A stretch of 64,000 nucleotides of DNA from Desulforamulus ruminis DSM 2154 (GTDB taxonomy: Bacteria > Bacillota > Desulfotomaculia > Desulfotomaculales > Desulfotomaculaceae). Positions within the stretch are counted from its first letter, which is position 1; each line of letters starts with the position of its first letter. The stretch spans positions 2,988,120 to 3,052,119 of the forward strand of contig NC_015589.1 of assembly GCF_000215085.1 (NCBI RefSeq). The letters are read 5' to 3'. Shown here one piece after another: positions 8,991 to 17,360 of this stretch. Below the pieces are notes generated by a model. It had not been told where the DNA came from and did not search any database. It saw only the letters and a program-made list of their open reading frames with translations. Position numbers and translations under genes: made by a program.

Positions 8991-10304
8991 TTAATCTTGG
9001 CAGAGGATTTCCACCATCTCCCTGGGACCTTCCACCACCTCGATGGGCATCTGCAGTTCCTGGGAAACCTGGGTTACCGTAAAGTCGTCCAGAAATACTT
9101 CTTCTCCCTGGCGCAGCATCACCGAGGGCAAAATTAAAAGATCCCCCAGCTCTTTTCCCTTTAAAGCCTTAATGATATCCTGCCCGGTTAAGAGGCCGGT
9201 CACCGTTACGGTTTGTCCAAAAAAGGAATTGGCAATCACTTCCAAACTGATCTGCAAGCCCTGAATCCGGTTTAACCGCTCAACCACCGGCTTCATAATC
9301 AAGGACCCGGACACCCCGGTGACCATGGTGATGCTCCGGGAGGGTTCCATCCTTGAGGGAAGTTCCGGCTCAAGGGCATCCCATTCATCCAAAAACAGTC
9401 TGGACAAACCCACTCCGTTTTCCGTTTGTGGGAAATCAGCATACCTTTCGGCAAGGGGAATGGGTTTCCCTGCCAACAGGTAAAATTCATCGGAAGCATA
9501 AACAAAGGGGTAATCCCACCGCTCCATAAACCGGCGCTGGTAATTTTCAATGATGGCCACCACGTCCCCGGCCTCTTTCGGGCTGAAAGGTCTCAGATGA
9601 AACAGTCCGTCCCGGTATTTGGTTACCCCCACCGGCACAGCCGCCAGGGAATGCACCTGGGGCCAGAGGCCCGACAGATCCCGGATGCTCCTTTCCAGTT
9701 CTTGGCCGTCATTGATCCCCGGACACAATACCATCTGGGTATGCATGGTAATCCCCGCCTGGGCCAACTGCTGAAGCTGCTCCATAATTTTACCGGCATG
9801 CCGGTTGTTCAGCATCCGGCAGCGCAGTTCCGGGTTGGTGGTATGAACCGATATATAGAGAGGGCTTAATTTCTGCTGGATGATTCTTTGCAGTTCCGGA
9901 TCCCTCACATTGGTCAGGGAAACAAAGTTCCCCTGCCAAAAAGAAAGACGATAATCATCGTCCTTGACGTACAAGGTCTTACGCATGGCCGGGGCCATCT
10001 GATCCACAAAGCAAAAGAGGCAGCGATTATGACAGCGCCGGGTAGGTCCAAAGGAGTTCTCGCCAAAATCTAACCCCAGACCTTCCTCAGCGTCTTTCTC
10101 GATTTCAAACTCCCATACTTCACCCTGGCGGGTAATAATCTTAACCAATATTTCTTCAGCAAAACTTAAAAAACGGTAGTCCAAAACATCCCGGACCGGT
10201 TGGTCGTTAATGGTCAGGAGCTTGTCCCCCGGTTGAATTCCCAGTTCTTCGGCAATGCTTTGGGGTTCAACGGCATCAATGGATAATCCTTTTGGGTCTT
10301 TCAT
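8991..10304 (-). CDS. PDZ and radical-SAM DUF512 protein
   Basis: A 437-residue protein of the DUF512 family found next to der in many Clostridia. An N-terminal PDZ-like domain (VEPQSIAEELGIQPGDKLLTIND) is followed by a radical-SAM-like cluster CHNRCLFCFVDQ near residues 92-103 and the block YVKDDDYRLSFWQGNFVSLTN. The C-terminal DUF512 part contains TGVSGSLIMKPVVERLN. Its reaction is unknown; binding of an iron-sulfur cluster is inferred from the cysteine pattern. The ATG at 10304 has an AGGGAGA site. Confidence 0.9.
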   Translation of the reverse strand: MKDPKGLSIDAVEPQSIAEELGIQPGDKLLTINDQPVRDVLDYRFLSFAEEILVKIITRQGEVWEFEIEKDAEEGLGLDFGENSFGPTRRCHNRCLFCFVDQMAPAMRKTLYVKDDDYRLSFWQGNFVSLTNVRDPELQRIIQQKLSPLYISVHTTNPELRCRMLNNRHAGKIMEQLQQLAQAGITMHTQMVLCPGINDGQELERSIRDLSGLWPQVHSLAAVPVGVTKYRDGLFHLRPFSPKEAGDVVAIIENYQRRFMERWDYPFVYASDEFYLLAGKPIPLAERYADFPQTENGVGLSRLFLDEWDALEPELPSRMEPSRSITMVTGVSGSLIMKPVVERLNRIQGLQISLEVIANSFFGQTVTVTGLLTGQDIIKALKGKELGDLLILPSVMLRQGEEVFLDDFTVTQVSQELQMPIEVVEGPREMVEILCQD

Positions 10305-10368
10305 TTTTTGTCTCCCTATGGCTGTACTTCATCAATTATCCACCATCTGCCAACCTTTCGTCAAGAAA

Positions 10369-10551
10369 TTAGTGCTGGACGATCAGGTAGGTGCCGTTTT
10401 CCAAGTCGTGGACCGTGGCCTTTAAAATATTGGCCAGGTGACTGGCTAATTTTTCCCGCTCCTCTTCATCCCTGGCGATCATAATCGGCACATCGCCGCT
10501 CACAAAATCGGGCGCAATGGTAACTGCCGCTGCAATGGTAGCTTTGCCCAT
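10369..10551 (-). CDS. Capping complex subunit for YIEGIA
   Basis: A 60-residue protein beginning MGKATIAAAVTIAPDFVSGDVP, of the small family that accompanies YIEGIA-family membrane proteins in spore formers. It is cytoplasmic by appearance, with a single compact alpha/beta domain. The ATG at 10551 is preceded by AGAGAGGTGA. The gap to the YIEGIA gene is 17 bases, so the two are co-transcribed. The molecular function is not established. Confidence 0.8.
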   Translation of the reverse strand: MGKATIAAAVTIAPDFVSGDVPIMIARDEEEREKLASHLANILKATVHDLENGTYLIVQH

Positions 10552-10568
10552 TCCTGCGTCACCTCTCT

Positions 10569-11459
10569 TTAATCGGATGCATAACGGCCCGGCTTGGATT
10601 TCAGGGGCCTGGATGAGGCGCTTTCCAAAACCGGAGTTCGCTTAACCGCCTCAATTAAAGCCTTCATGTCCGGCTCGTTGGGTATTATATAAAAGCCTAC
10701 CTGTCCGGTATCCGGATCCTTTCTTAGCATGGGGGTAAACTCCGGCAGATCAATATCCTTTTTAGTGCCAAGAATGGTGGCCGATGTATGGGCGATGGCC
10801 AACCGTTGCCCCATATCGTGAATCGTAGCCCGGGCGTCATCATTTTTAGGCTTTATTAAGACCCCCAGCCCTTCCTTAACAATTTTCTCCCGCCTCTCTT
10901 TTAAACCGACGGACATAATGCTGATCTCTTCAACGTATAAAATGGTTCCCTTAAAATAGAGTCTGGCTGGAACCACTTCACAAATATTCCCGATGTTATC
11001 TCCGGTTTTCAGAAGCAGGCTGATTAGAATCAGCAAAAAGCCCCCGATGATCCCGGCCCAAAGACCAAGATACTGCGTTATTAAAGCGGTGGCGAAGGAA
11101 GTTCCCATTACTAAATAGTTTCTGGCCTCAAAGGTGCGGGCAATTCCTTCAATGTAATCCTTTCCTCGTTGAACCAGCTCGCTTTCTTCCAGGCTCTCCA
11201 GGGTTTGTCTTTCCATATTGCGAATCTCCCGGAACTGCTGGGCGGCCAGGGCCAGAAAGGTGAAGGCGGCGTAATCCGGTTTAACCAGGGCCGGAACGGC
11301 AATGCTCCCCAGGGCCGCCGCAATAAAACCCAGGGAAAGATGGGTCACAAAGCCATGGGGATAGCCGGGAAACTGCCGGTAGTCCACCCGCAGCAGAGCC
11401 AGCCGGGTAATAATGCCCGCAGCAATTGCCACAACCATAACAGAGGGGTATGAGTCCAT
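10569..11459 (-). CDS. YIEGIA family membrane protein (YphB-like)
   Basis: A 296-residue protein with hydrophobic segments near residues 5-20, 45-80 and 120-150, and the diagnostic motif KDYIEGIARTFEARNY near residue 100. This family is found in spore-forming Firmicutes; B. subtilis YphB is a member and has no established function. The C-terminal half is soluble and charged. The ATG at 11459 has AAGGAGG seven bases upstream. It is followed by its capping subunit gene and preceded by a terminator at 11485-11520, so its own promoter must lie in about 11460-11490 or transcription reads through. Confidence 0.85.
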   Translation of the reverse strand: MDSYPSVMVVAIAAGIITRLALLRVDYRQFPGYPHGFVTHLSLGFIAAALGSIAVPALVKPDYAAFTFLALAAQQFREIRNMERQTLESLEESELVQRGKDYIEGIARTFEARNYLVMGTSFATALITQYLGLWAGIIGGFLLILISLLLKTGDNIGNICEVVPARLYFKGTILYVEEISIMSVGLKERREKIVKEGLGVLIKPKNDDARATIHDMGQRLAIAHTSATILGTKKDIDLPEFTPMLRKDPDTGQVGFYIIPNEPDMKALIEAVKRTPVLESASSRPLKSKPGRYASD

Positions 11460-11484
11460 CCTTCTGCCTCCTTAATAAGGGGAT

Positions 11485-11520
11485 AAAAACTGCCGCCTCC
11501 CTGGGAAGGCGGCAGTTTTT
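11485..11520 (-). terminator. Intrinsic terminator after the spoIIP-like gene
   Basis: A perfect 13-base stem (11485-11497 with 11508-11520) has A and T runs on both sides. It is about 95 bases past the spoIIP stop and 25 bases ahead of the YIEGIA start. Confidence 0.8.
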
Positions 11521-11615
11521 ATCTTACCGTCCAAAAATGATTAGAATAAGCCGGTAAAGGAAACCATGGCTTCCGCCGGTATGATAAGGCTGACGGAAGC
11601 CAGGTTCTTGGTCCT

Positions 11616-12896
11616 TTAATCCTCGGTAACATCATTCCTGTGGTCAATAGCGGCCTGATTGGCCTCCTCAGTGGATTTTTTCCCGGCTCTGCCTTTCCCG
11701 GGCAATGGCTTCCGTACCAGCCGTTTTTTAATAGGACCCAGGTAATTGGTAAACTCCTTGCCAAAACCCGCCAGTCCCTCGCGAAGTCCCTTTAAGCTTC
11801 CGGAACTCATCAGCATAAACCCTCCTCCCAGCAGCAGTGACAGACCCACAATCCAACCCACGGCCTTCCATGCTCCGGAACCGGTCGCCCCTCCACCAGG
11901 GGTTACAGTGGGTCCCTGGCCGGTAGGGGCGGTGGGTCCTCCCTGTATCCCCAGCACTGCGGGAACCGCATCGGCAAAAAGGGCTACACCCCTTTCGGCC
12001 TCCTCTTTGGTATTGGTGTGGGTTCCTGCTTCAATCAAGATGGCGGTGGGCATCAGGTCCTGATTGTAGTTGCCCTTAGCCATAAAAATTTCCTTCACAA
12101 TTTTGGGATGAACCTTATTGGCGTAGGCCATCATTTTTCTGGCGAAATCAAGGTTTGCCTGCATATTGGGATTTTGCCGCCCCACTACAATTCGTAGTTT
12201 GCTTACGTCTTCATTGGAAACATTGGCCCGGTAGTAATCCGGATCAGGAATGCCGTCCCGGTGTACATCAATGAGGGCCATGGGGTTTTGCTTCAGCAAA
12301 TTCATAGCCGTACGGCGGGATCTCTGGTAAGCGGCATTGTCGTGGGGATCGTGGGGTGTCTTGTCATAAGCAACCTCGGTGCCGTTTTTCTCCCTCAGCC
12401 TCTGCACCAGGGTTTTGCCCACATCATAGATGCCTCCTTTAAAGGGAACACTTTCCGTACCGTCGGTGGGAACATAAGCTTCATCGGTGTGGGTATGGTA
12501 AACGCCCACCGTCCCCTGCTTGCGTGTGGCAGCCGCCATGGCCAAACGGTCGTCGGTCAAGAAGTCATTCCAGGCCAGGAAATCCTTATCCACACCCAGG
12601 GACTTGGCAAAGGCTTTATCTTTGTCCACCCTGGTTATGCGATAATGGTTTCCTTCGGAATTAATAATTTCATCCCCGGCAACCACCCCCCGGCATACCT
12701 GACTAATCACGTTTCCTTTCTCATCCGCAATTTTTACAGCGGTGCCAACCACATGGTCCACATCTTCCTGAGATACCACCGCAGCCTCGTTCCAGGCCGG
12801 CGCAACAGCGGATCCGGCAGTCAGATAATTGATCACTCCCAGACCCATCATCATCATGCCGATACCCAAAGTAAAAATAAATATTTTAGATCTCAC
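11616..12896 (-). CDS. spoIIP: SpoIIP-family protein (peptidoglycan amidase/endopeptidase)
   Basis: SpoIIP cleaves peptidoglycan during engulfment of the forespore. I chose the GTG at 12896 (426 residues), seven bases after GGAGGAGGG; the longer ATG frame from 12944 would overlap the upstream gene by 59 bases. There is an N-terminal membrane anchor (IFIFTLGIGMMMMGLGVIN). The zinc/catalytic motifs of the family are visible as YHTHTDEAYVPTDG, ALIDVHRDGIPD and ILIEAGTHTN. Unusually, a second hydrophobic segment (WIVGLSLLLGGGFMLM) follows a Pro/Gly/Thr linker near the C-terminus, with a basic tail after it. It overlaps the DUF1614 stop by 11 bases. Confidence 0.88.
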   Translation of the reverse strand: MRSKIFIFTLGIGMMMMGLGVINYLTAGSAVAPAWNEAAVVSQEDVDHVVGTAVKIADEKGNVISQVCRGVVAGDEIINSEGNHYRITRVDKDKAFAKSLGVDKDFLAWNDFLTDDRLAMAAATRKQGTVGVYHTHTDEAYVPTDGTESVPFKGGIYDVGKTLVQRLREKNGTEVAYDKTPHDPHDNAAYQRSRRTAMNLLKQNPMALIDVHRDGIPDPDYYRANVSNEDVSKLRIVVGRQNPNMQANLDFARKMMAYANKVHPKIVKEIFMAKGNYNQDLMPTAILIEAGTHTNTKEEAERGVALFADAVPAVLGIQGGPTAPTGQGPTVTPGGGATGSGAWKAVGWIVGLSLLLGGGFMLMSSGSLKGLREGLAGFGKEFTNYLGPIKKRLVRKPLPGKGRAGKKSTEEANQAAIDHRNDVTED

Positions 12897-13665
12897 TACG
12901 GTCTCCCTCCTCCCGTGCCTTATCTTTACGGTCTTCCCAGCCATCCGCTTTCTTTTCGTCCCGTTCCTTTTGCTTGAAACCCGGTTTCCTTAGTCCGGCC
13001 ACAAGAGCATCCGGCTTCCCTTCGGAGCTTGGGCCGCCCTGCAACCTTTCTCTGGCCTCACCGATGATGTCTGCCAGCAGGATCGCCAGTATTCCTGAGA
13101 TAACAATGGAATCAAAGGCCCCGGCACCGCCAATGCTCTTGGTGACATTGGTGGCATTGTTTTGTACATAATAAAAGTAATTGGCCACATCTGCCAGTAT
13201 CACGCCCAGCGTAGCCCCGATAAAGGCGCTTCTCCGGGAACGCCCTACGGCATAGGCAATGACCGCCGCTACGATGGGATAAACATAAATGACATCAATA
13301 AAACCAAAGTGGCCGGCGGGTTCGGGCAATCCGGTCATCATCCGGGAACCGATAAACCAGATGGCAATTCCTGTTAAAGCAGAAGCAATGAGTGCTCTGC
13401 TAACTTCCTTGCCGGTACCTGCCTTGACCAAAAGGTAGACCACCAACACCACCGGCACCAAGGCGCCACCCACATTAATCTCCAGAGGCACCGGTGTGCC
13501 GGGAATGGGAATATTAATGAAGCTCCCCACAATCAAAGCCAGGATCACCGCCAGGGTTCCTTTATCGGACAACCGCATACGGTCCAAAGCCCTTTGGGCA
13601 AATCCGAAGAAAACCAGCAAAGAAACAACAATCAAGACAATAAGTCCTATAGGAAAACCGTCCAT
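12886..13665 (-). CDS. DUF1614 family membrane protein
   Basis: A 259-residue polytopic membrane protein with about seven hydrophobic segments, starting MDGFPIGLIVLIVVSLLVFFG. The block GGAGAFDSIVISGILAILLADIIGE near residue 190 is typical of DUF1614. The C-terminal 50 residues are hydrophilic and highly charged (KQKERDEKKADGWEDRKDKAREEGD). The ATG at 13665 has a GAGGAGG site. It overlaps the following spoIIP-like gene, so the pair is translationally coupled; a role in sporulation is inferred from that. Function is unknown. Confidence 0.82.
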   Translation of the reverse strand: MDGFPIGLIVLIVVSLLVFFGFAQRALDRMRLSDKGTLAVILALIVGSFINIPIPGTPVPLEINVGGALVPVVLVVYLLVKAGTGKEVSRALIASALTGIAIWFIGSRMMTGLPEPAGHFGFIDVIYVYPIVAAVIAYAVGRSRRSAFIGATLGVILADVANYFYYVQNNATNVTKSIGGAGAFDSIVISGILAILLADIIGEARERLQGGPSSEGKPDALVAGLRKPGFKQKERDEKKADGWEDRKDKAREEGDRSEI

Positions 13666-13808
13666 CCCCTTACCTCCTCTTAAAATTATTTCCTAAGATA
13701 GATTTCCCCCGGGTAGTTAAATTATGCAGTTAGGGATAGAACCGGCCGGAGAGATTTACCAAGCGGCGATCAATTAAACAAAAATCGTTTTTTCAGGGAC
13801 CTGAAAAA

Positions 13809-13838
13809 CCCGAGGATAGATTAATTTCCATCCTCGGG
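13809..13838 (-). terminator. Intrinsic terminator in the leader of the DUF1614-spoIIP operon
   Basis: A 9-base stem (13809-13817 with 13830-13838) is followed by TTTTT on the minus strand. It lies about 145 bases upstream of the DUF1614 start and about 55-80 bases downstream of a minus-strand promoter. It may be an attenuator in the leader or the end of a short RNA. Confidence 0.65.
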
Positions 13839-13897
13839 CTTTCCATATAAATTTCTCAAGAAGAAGTGATCTTCAATGGTTTTTATCAAAATTTTGA

Positions 13898-13927
13898 ATT
13901 ATTAAAAAATTGAACTCTTTGTGTCAA
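13898..13927 (-). promoter_or_regulatory. Minus-strand promoter ahead of the leader terminator
   Basis: A perfect TTGACA (13927-13922) and AATAAT (13903-13898) are spaced by 18 bases on the minus strand. The predicted start near 13891 would give an RNA of about 85 bases if it stops at 13804. A second, sporulation-type promoter closer to the DUF1614 gene is possible (GCATA near 13725), but I cannot confirm it. Confidence 0.5.
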
Positions 13928-14262
13928 AATGAATCCTTGCAGTGCTAAAATTATTTTTTCAAAATCACTCAAAATACCTTCTATTCTCTAAATATCCGAT
14001 ATTAACAACCATTTGAGCAAAAAATTTGTCATTTCAATGATAATTTATTTGTCATTCAAACGACAAATAAACTTCAAAGCCAGTGCTATAACTATAATCG
14101 CTAGCAGTTTCGAATTCGAAACAAATTTTATTACCCCGGGTGTTTTACTTAAGTTGCAACGGAAAAGTGACAAGCTTGCCACAAGATCAGATTTTTTCTT
14201 GTCTCTGTGGTACTCTTCTGTAAAGACCGTACCCTCTGACAGAATAAAAGGAGGAGTAAAAA
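13928..14262. other. AT-rich non-coding interval upstream of the YeiH-type transporter
   Basis: Short frames exist on both strands, but none has a convincing ribosome site or protein-like composition. The last 15 bases hold the AAAGGAGGAG ribosome site of the gene at 14263. I see no riboswitch that I recognise. Confidence 0.5.
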
Positions 14263-15591
14263 ATGGCTGACACAAAACCCAGCGGTGGGTGGTCCGACCT
14301 ATATAAAAAGGAAGATTGGTGGGCTGTGTGGCTGGGACTTGGGCTTGTAATTATTGCCATTCTACTATGGTCTGCAGGCAATTCCATTAAAACCATTGCC
14401 GTGAGTGTTCCGGAATGGTCGGAATTTAGTACTGTTTTAGCACACCTGGGTGAAAAATTCGGCTCTTACGTGCTGTTATTTCTGGTATTCCTGGCGATTT
14501 TTTCTTTAGCCGTTAAAATTTTAGGCCATCCATTAAATCAGTTTATTCCGGGCTTTACCTTTGTCTTTGTTATGAGCGTCATTATTTCTGTTTTTGGCGC
14601 CTGGGACATGGCGGTGAAATACAATTTGGAAGCACCTCTGGTGGCCCTGGGCGTAGGAATGATCATCAGCAATACCCTGCCCATTCCCAGATGGCTGGAG
14701 GCCGCCTTGCGAACAGAATTCTATGTAAAAGTGGGTATTGTATTGTTGGGCGCCACCCTCCCCTTTACCTTAATTGTTCAAGCCGGTCCCTTGGCCTTTG
14801 GACAAGCAACCCTGATTGCGGTAACCACCTTCCTGACCATCTATTGGGCCGGCACCCGCCTCTTTGGCCTGGACCGGCGATTTGCGGCTACTCTGGGCGC
14901 CGGCGGCTCCATTTGCGGCGTATCGGCTTCCATCGCCATTGGAGGTGCTGTTAAAGCGGAAAAGCAGCACGTGTCGGTTTCCATTTCCCTGGTGGTTGTT
15001 TGGGCTATTATTATGATTTATTCACTGCCGATTCTCATTAAAATCTTTGACATTCCCTCCGGGCCCGCCGGAGCCTGGATCGGAACTTCGGAGTTTGCCG
15101 ATGCGGCGGGCATTGCTGCGGCGGCTGCCATCAACGAACAGGCTATTGCAACCTTTACTTTAATGAAGGTGGTTGGCCGGGATATGTTTGTGGGTATCTG
15201 GTGTTTTATCCTGGCCCTGATCTCCATTACTAAATGGGAAAAGCGCGAAGACGGAACCAAGCCGGATGCCAAAGAAATTTGGTATCGGTTCCCCAAGTTT
15301 GTGATTGGCTTCTTTATCGCCTCCGCTTTGGTAACGCTGGTTATTACCTCCGTGGATGCCGATAGCGCCAAGGCCATTACCGACAGCGTTATTAAACCCT
15401 TGAAGACCTTGCGAACCTGGGCCTTTATCTTCTGTTTCTTCGCCATCGGCCTCACCACCCGCTTCAGAGAGCTGACCGCCGTTGGCTGGAGACCCTTTGC
15501 CGCCTTTACCACCGGTGTACTGATTAACGTGCCTTTGGGTTACATCTTATCCGTACTGGTTTTTGGCAGCTATTGGATGTCTGTACAATAA
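14263..15591 (+). CDS. YeiH/UPF0324-type putative sulfate exporter family transporter
   Basis: A 442-residue integral membrane protein with about ten to eleven hydrophobic segments. Conserved blocks of the family (Cons_hypoth698, PF03601) are visible: LVALGVGMIISNTLPIP, KVGIVLLGATLPF, GAGGSICGVSASIAIGGAV and FADAAGIAAAAAINEQAIATFTLMKVVGRDM. Proteins of this family are annotated as putative sulfate/sulfonate exporters; the substrate here is not shown by sequence. The ATG at 14263 has an ideal GGAGGAG site. It is monocistronic, transcribed away from the DUF1614 operon and closed by a strong terminator. Confidence 0.88.
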   Translation: MADTKPSGGWSDLYKKEDWWAVWLGLGLVIIAILLWSAGNSIKTIAVSVPEWSEFSTVLAHLGEKFGSYVLLFLVFLAIFSLAVKILGHPLNQFIPGFTFVFVMSVIISVFGAWDMAVKYNLEAPLVALGVGMIISNTLPIPRWLEAALRTEFYVKVGIVLLGATLPFTLIVQAGPLAFGQATLIAVTTFLTIYWAGTRLFGLDRRFAATLGAGGSICGVSASIAIGGAVKAEKQHVSVSISLVVVWAIIMIYSLPILIKIFDIPSGPAGAWIGTSEFADAAGIAAAAAINEQAIATFTLMKVVGRDMFVGIWCFILALISITKWEKREDGTKPDAKEIWYRFPKFVIGFFIASALVTLVITSVDADSAKAITDSVIKPLKTLRTWAFIFCFFAIGLTTRFRELTAVGWRPFAAFTTGVLINVPLGYILSVLVFGSYWMSVQ

Positions 15592-15593
15592 CG

Positions 15594-15637
15594 AAACACA
15601 GACCCCCCGGGGAGTTATCCCCGGGGGGTCTGTGTTT
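15594..15637 (+). terminator. Strong intrinsic terminator of the YeiH-type gene
   Basis: A perfect 20-base stem (15594-15613 with 15618-15637) with a GTTA loop starts 2 bases after the stop codon. Its ends are AAAC/GTTT, so it can also serve the convergent gene ending at 15665. Confidence 0.9.
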
Positions 15638-15664
15638 ATAAAGTATAACGTTGTTTATAACGGT

Positions 15665-16033
15665 TTAAAGCATACCCCATTTACGGTTGTATTCAACCTT
15701 TAACACATATTCATCATCCCGAAAGCCCTTTTCCTTTAACAAAGCAATGGCCTCATTGAAATCCAGGGATTCGGTTTCCATAATAACCTGATCCTTTTTA
15801 CCCGTAACGGCCCAGTCACTATGGGCTGTTGTCAATATCTCCATCATGGCCGCAATGCGGTCCAGCCGGGAAGCTAAAAACTCACCCAGATTGCGCAGGG
15901 CCTCCGGCGTCACTTCCTTTGCTCCGGCCACAGCCTTAAGGGGCGGCTTTTCCCCGGGTTTCCATTCCCTTTTTTCGTAAAAGTCAAAAAAGAAACGAAC
16001 CAATTGGATGCAGGTGATGTTATCCTTATGCAC
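15665..16033 (-). CDS. Hypothetical protein, 122 residues
   Basis: A GTG at 16033 preceded by AAAGGGAG opens a 122-residue frame, MHKDNITCIQLVRFFFDFYEKR at its start. It is hydrophilic and mostly helical by appearance, with no signal peptide, membrane segment or metal motif. The C-terminal part (SLDFNEAIALLKEKGFRDDEYVLKVEY) looks like a compact alpha/beta unit. I do not recognise the family. It stands alone, convergent with the transporter and next to the left edge of the Rhs island. Confidence 0.7.
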   Translation of the reverse strand: MHKDNITCIQLVRFFFDFYEKREWKPGEKPPLKAVAGAKEVTPEALRNLGEFLASRLDRIAAMMEILTTAHSDWAVTGKKDQVIMETESLDFNEAIALLKEKGFRDDEYVLKVEYNRKWGML

Positions 16034-16130
16034 GGCAAATCTCCCTTTGTTGAATGTTCTTTTTTAATTATACACCCTTTTAAGGGCTTTTTATTTGTTT
16101 TAGGACCTATTTCTAAATAAGCGAAGTAAA

Positions 16131-16164
16131 AGAAGCCGGCTGCCGTTTCCGGCTGCCGGCTTCT
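16131..16164 (-). terminator. Terminator of the duplicated rpsA tail (copy A)
   Basis: A 10-base stem (16131-16140 with 16155-16164) encloses an inner GCCG/CGGC stem. The same structure, with small changes, follows the complete ispH-rpsA gene at about 26374-26404. Confidence 0.75.
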
Positions 16165-16175
16165 TTATTAAAGTT

Positions 16176-16489
16176 TTATTTTTCTTCCTGTTTAAACATG
16201 TCGCCAAAGACATCTCCCAGGGTGGGTCCGTTTTCTTCTTTGTTCTCTTCAACAACCGGTGCTGTTTCCTGCTTGTTCTGGCGGGGCTCCCGGGCCGGGC
16301 GGCCTTCACTGTTCACCTCGCGAATGGAAAGACGGATGCGTTTTTCCACAGGATCCACACTGAGGACCTTCACATTAACCTCTTCGCCTTCGCGGACCAC
16401 CTCATCGGGCTTAGCCACATGACGGTCCGCCAGGTGAGAAATGTGAACCAGTCCCTCAACCCCCGGCTCCAATTGAACAAAGGCGCCAA
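16176..16489 (-). pseudogene. Duplicated 3' end of the ispH-rpsA gene (remnant)
   Basis: This copies the last 104 codons of the ispH-rpsA gene at 26422-28461: residues GAFVQLEPGVEGLVHISHL through the FKQEEK terminus. I count 5 base differences in the 308 bases from 16182 to 16489, at a constant offset of 10246 and without gaps. Homology stops abruptly at 16489, in the middle of the fourth S1 domain. An open frame runs on to an ATG at 16520, but that start lies beside the hairpin at 16525-16572 and the added residues are not S1-like. A separate functional protein is therefore unlikely. The copy marks the left edge of the Rhs island. Confidence 0.85.
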
Positions 16490-16524
16490 CTATGACCGCC
16501 CCTTTGTCACCGTTACGCATAAAA

Positions 16525-16572
16525 AAGCCCTCTTACAGTAATTATTTTAATTATTCTACCATAAGAGGGCTT
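16525..16572 (-). terminator. Intrinsic terminator after the orphan immunity gene
   Basis: An 11-base stem (16525-16535 with 16562-16572) with a 26-base loop is followed by TTTT on the minus strand. It is about 50 bases past the stop of the gene ending at 16621 and abuts the duplicated rpsA tail. Confidence 0.75.
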
Positions 16573-16620
16573 CGAGAGTTTCAACCTGTTTTTAAATAAG
16601 ATAGTCTCATCCGAAATGGT

Positions 16621-16977
16621 TTATTCTTCTACATTTATCAAATAACTGTAAAATTCTTCGTGAAGGGCGGTTCTGCCTTTTAATGATTCTTTTGTCTCTT
16701 GATCCACTAAATCAATAGTAAATTTGTTAGCAAGATCATCACCACCATCTATCATAACCAAGATAGAGTGAATAGTTCCTTTGATAAGCTCATCTAGCAC
16801 AACCATAAAAGCATCCTTCTCTTCCCTAGAACTAATTCTTTCTTGTAAAATACGGTATTGTTCTTCTACGTCTGACCAGATAAGGTCAGAATTTTTTTCA
16901 AGACTATCTCTACCTGTATAAACCCAATAGTCTTTGATGGTTTTTAATTGTTCCAGCAATAGCTGTCTTTTATACAC
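16621..16977 (-). CDS. Probable immunity protein of the orphan Rhs toxin tip
   Basis: A 118-residue, acidic, soluble protein with no signal peptide. The GTG start at 16977 follows GAAGGTGA. It sits 17 bases behind the orphan toxin frame, the position where polymorphic toxin loci keep their cognate immunity gene. The sequence (QYRILQERISSREEKDAF, VMIDGGDDLANKFTIDLVD, TALHEEFYSYL) looks like the small alpha/beta immunity proteins of such loci, but I cannot name a family. Function is therefore inferred from position and size. Confidence 0.6.
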   Translation of the reverse strand: MYKRQLLLEQLKTIKDYWVYTGRDSLEKNSDLIWSDVEEQYRILQERISSREEKDAFMVVLDELIKGTIHSILVMIDGGDDLANKFTIDLVDQETKESLKGRTALHEEFYSYLINVEE

Positions 16978-16994
16978 TAACTATTCACCTTCCT

Positions 16995-17360
16995 TTATTC
17001 TTTGAACCAATACTGCCCATATCTTTCGTTTATATTTTTTGCAAAGTTTTGAATCTCCTTAGCTGTTGGGGTTCTCCCTAAACCTTTTTCCCATTTAGCC
17101 CACTCGTTTGTTATTTTGGAGTGTATCTTAGGGTCTACTCCCTTTAGATAAGTAACCTCATGTATATTGATCCCTGCTTTGCTCATAATGGCCTGATACT
17201 TTTGTGGCAAAGTATGATGTACCTGCCATCCTTTTGGTAAACCTGGGAACTTTTCTAAATATAGGCTCCTATAATTTGCGCTTGTTGCAAGTTTACTTGC
17301 CCCTTTCCCCAATATTTTTGAAACGATATTATTAATGCTCCCTGCGGGAAACAGTAACAA
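16995..17360 (-). CDS. Orphan Rhs C-terminal toxin domain (HNH/Endo VII-like)
   Basis: This frame carries a toxin-like domain joined to the Rhs junction sequence PELLLLFPAGS. The motif GWQVHHTLPQKYQAIM, followed by a histidine in DPKIHSKITNEW and a conserved tail ERYGQYWF, resembles the HHxxPQ-type nucleases of the HNH/Endonuclease VII superfamily seen at Rhs/CDI C-termini. A TTG at 17360 is the first possible start, but the frame is open upstream to about 17612, where a 4-base deletion breaks it from the Rhs core remnant. Whether it is expressed alone or is a silent cassette for recombination is unknown. The nuclease call is inference. Confidence 0.6.
   Translation of the reverse strand: MLLFPAGSINNIVSKILGKGASKLATSANYRSLYLEKFPGLPKGWQVHHTLPQKYQAIMSKAGINIHEVTYLKGVDPKIHSKITNEWAKWEKGLGRTPTAKEIQNFAKNINERYGQYWFKE

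Noticed and set aside
8330-9900. Many plus-strand frames opposite der, DUF512, ispH-rpsA, cca and tex
   Set aside because: They lie wholly opposite well-supported genes, lack ribosome sites and have no protein-like motifs.
11566-11601. GGCTTCCG/CGGAAGCC inverted repeat after spoIIP as a second terminator
   Set aside because: It has an 18-base loop and no U run; the stem at 11485-11520 is the better terminator.
16176-16520. The duplicated rpsA tail as a functional 114-residue S1 protein
   Set aside because: It lacks half of the S1 domain, starts beside another gene's terminator hairpin and has no promoter of its own; it is better read as a repeat remnant.
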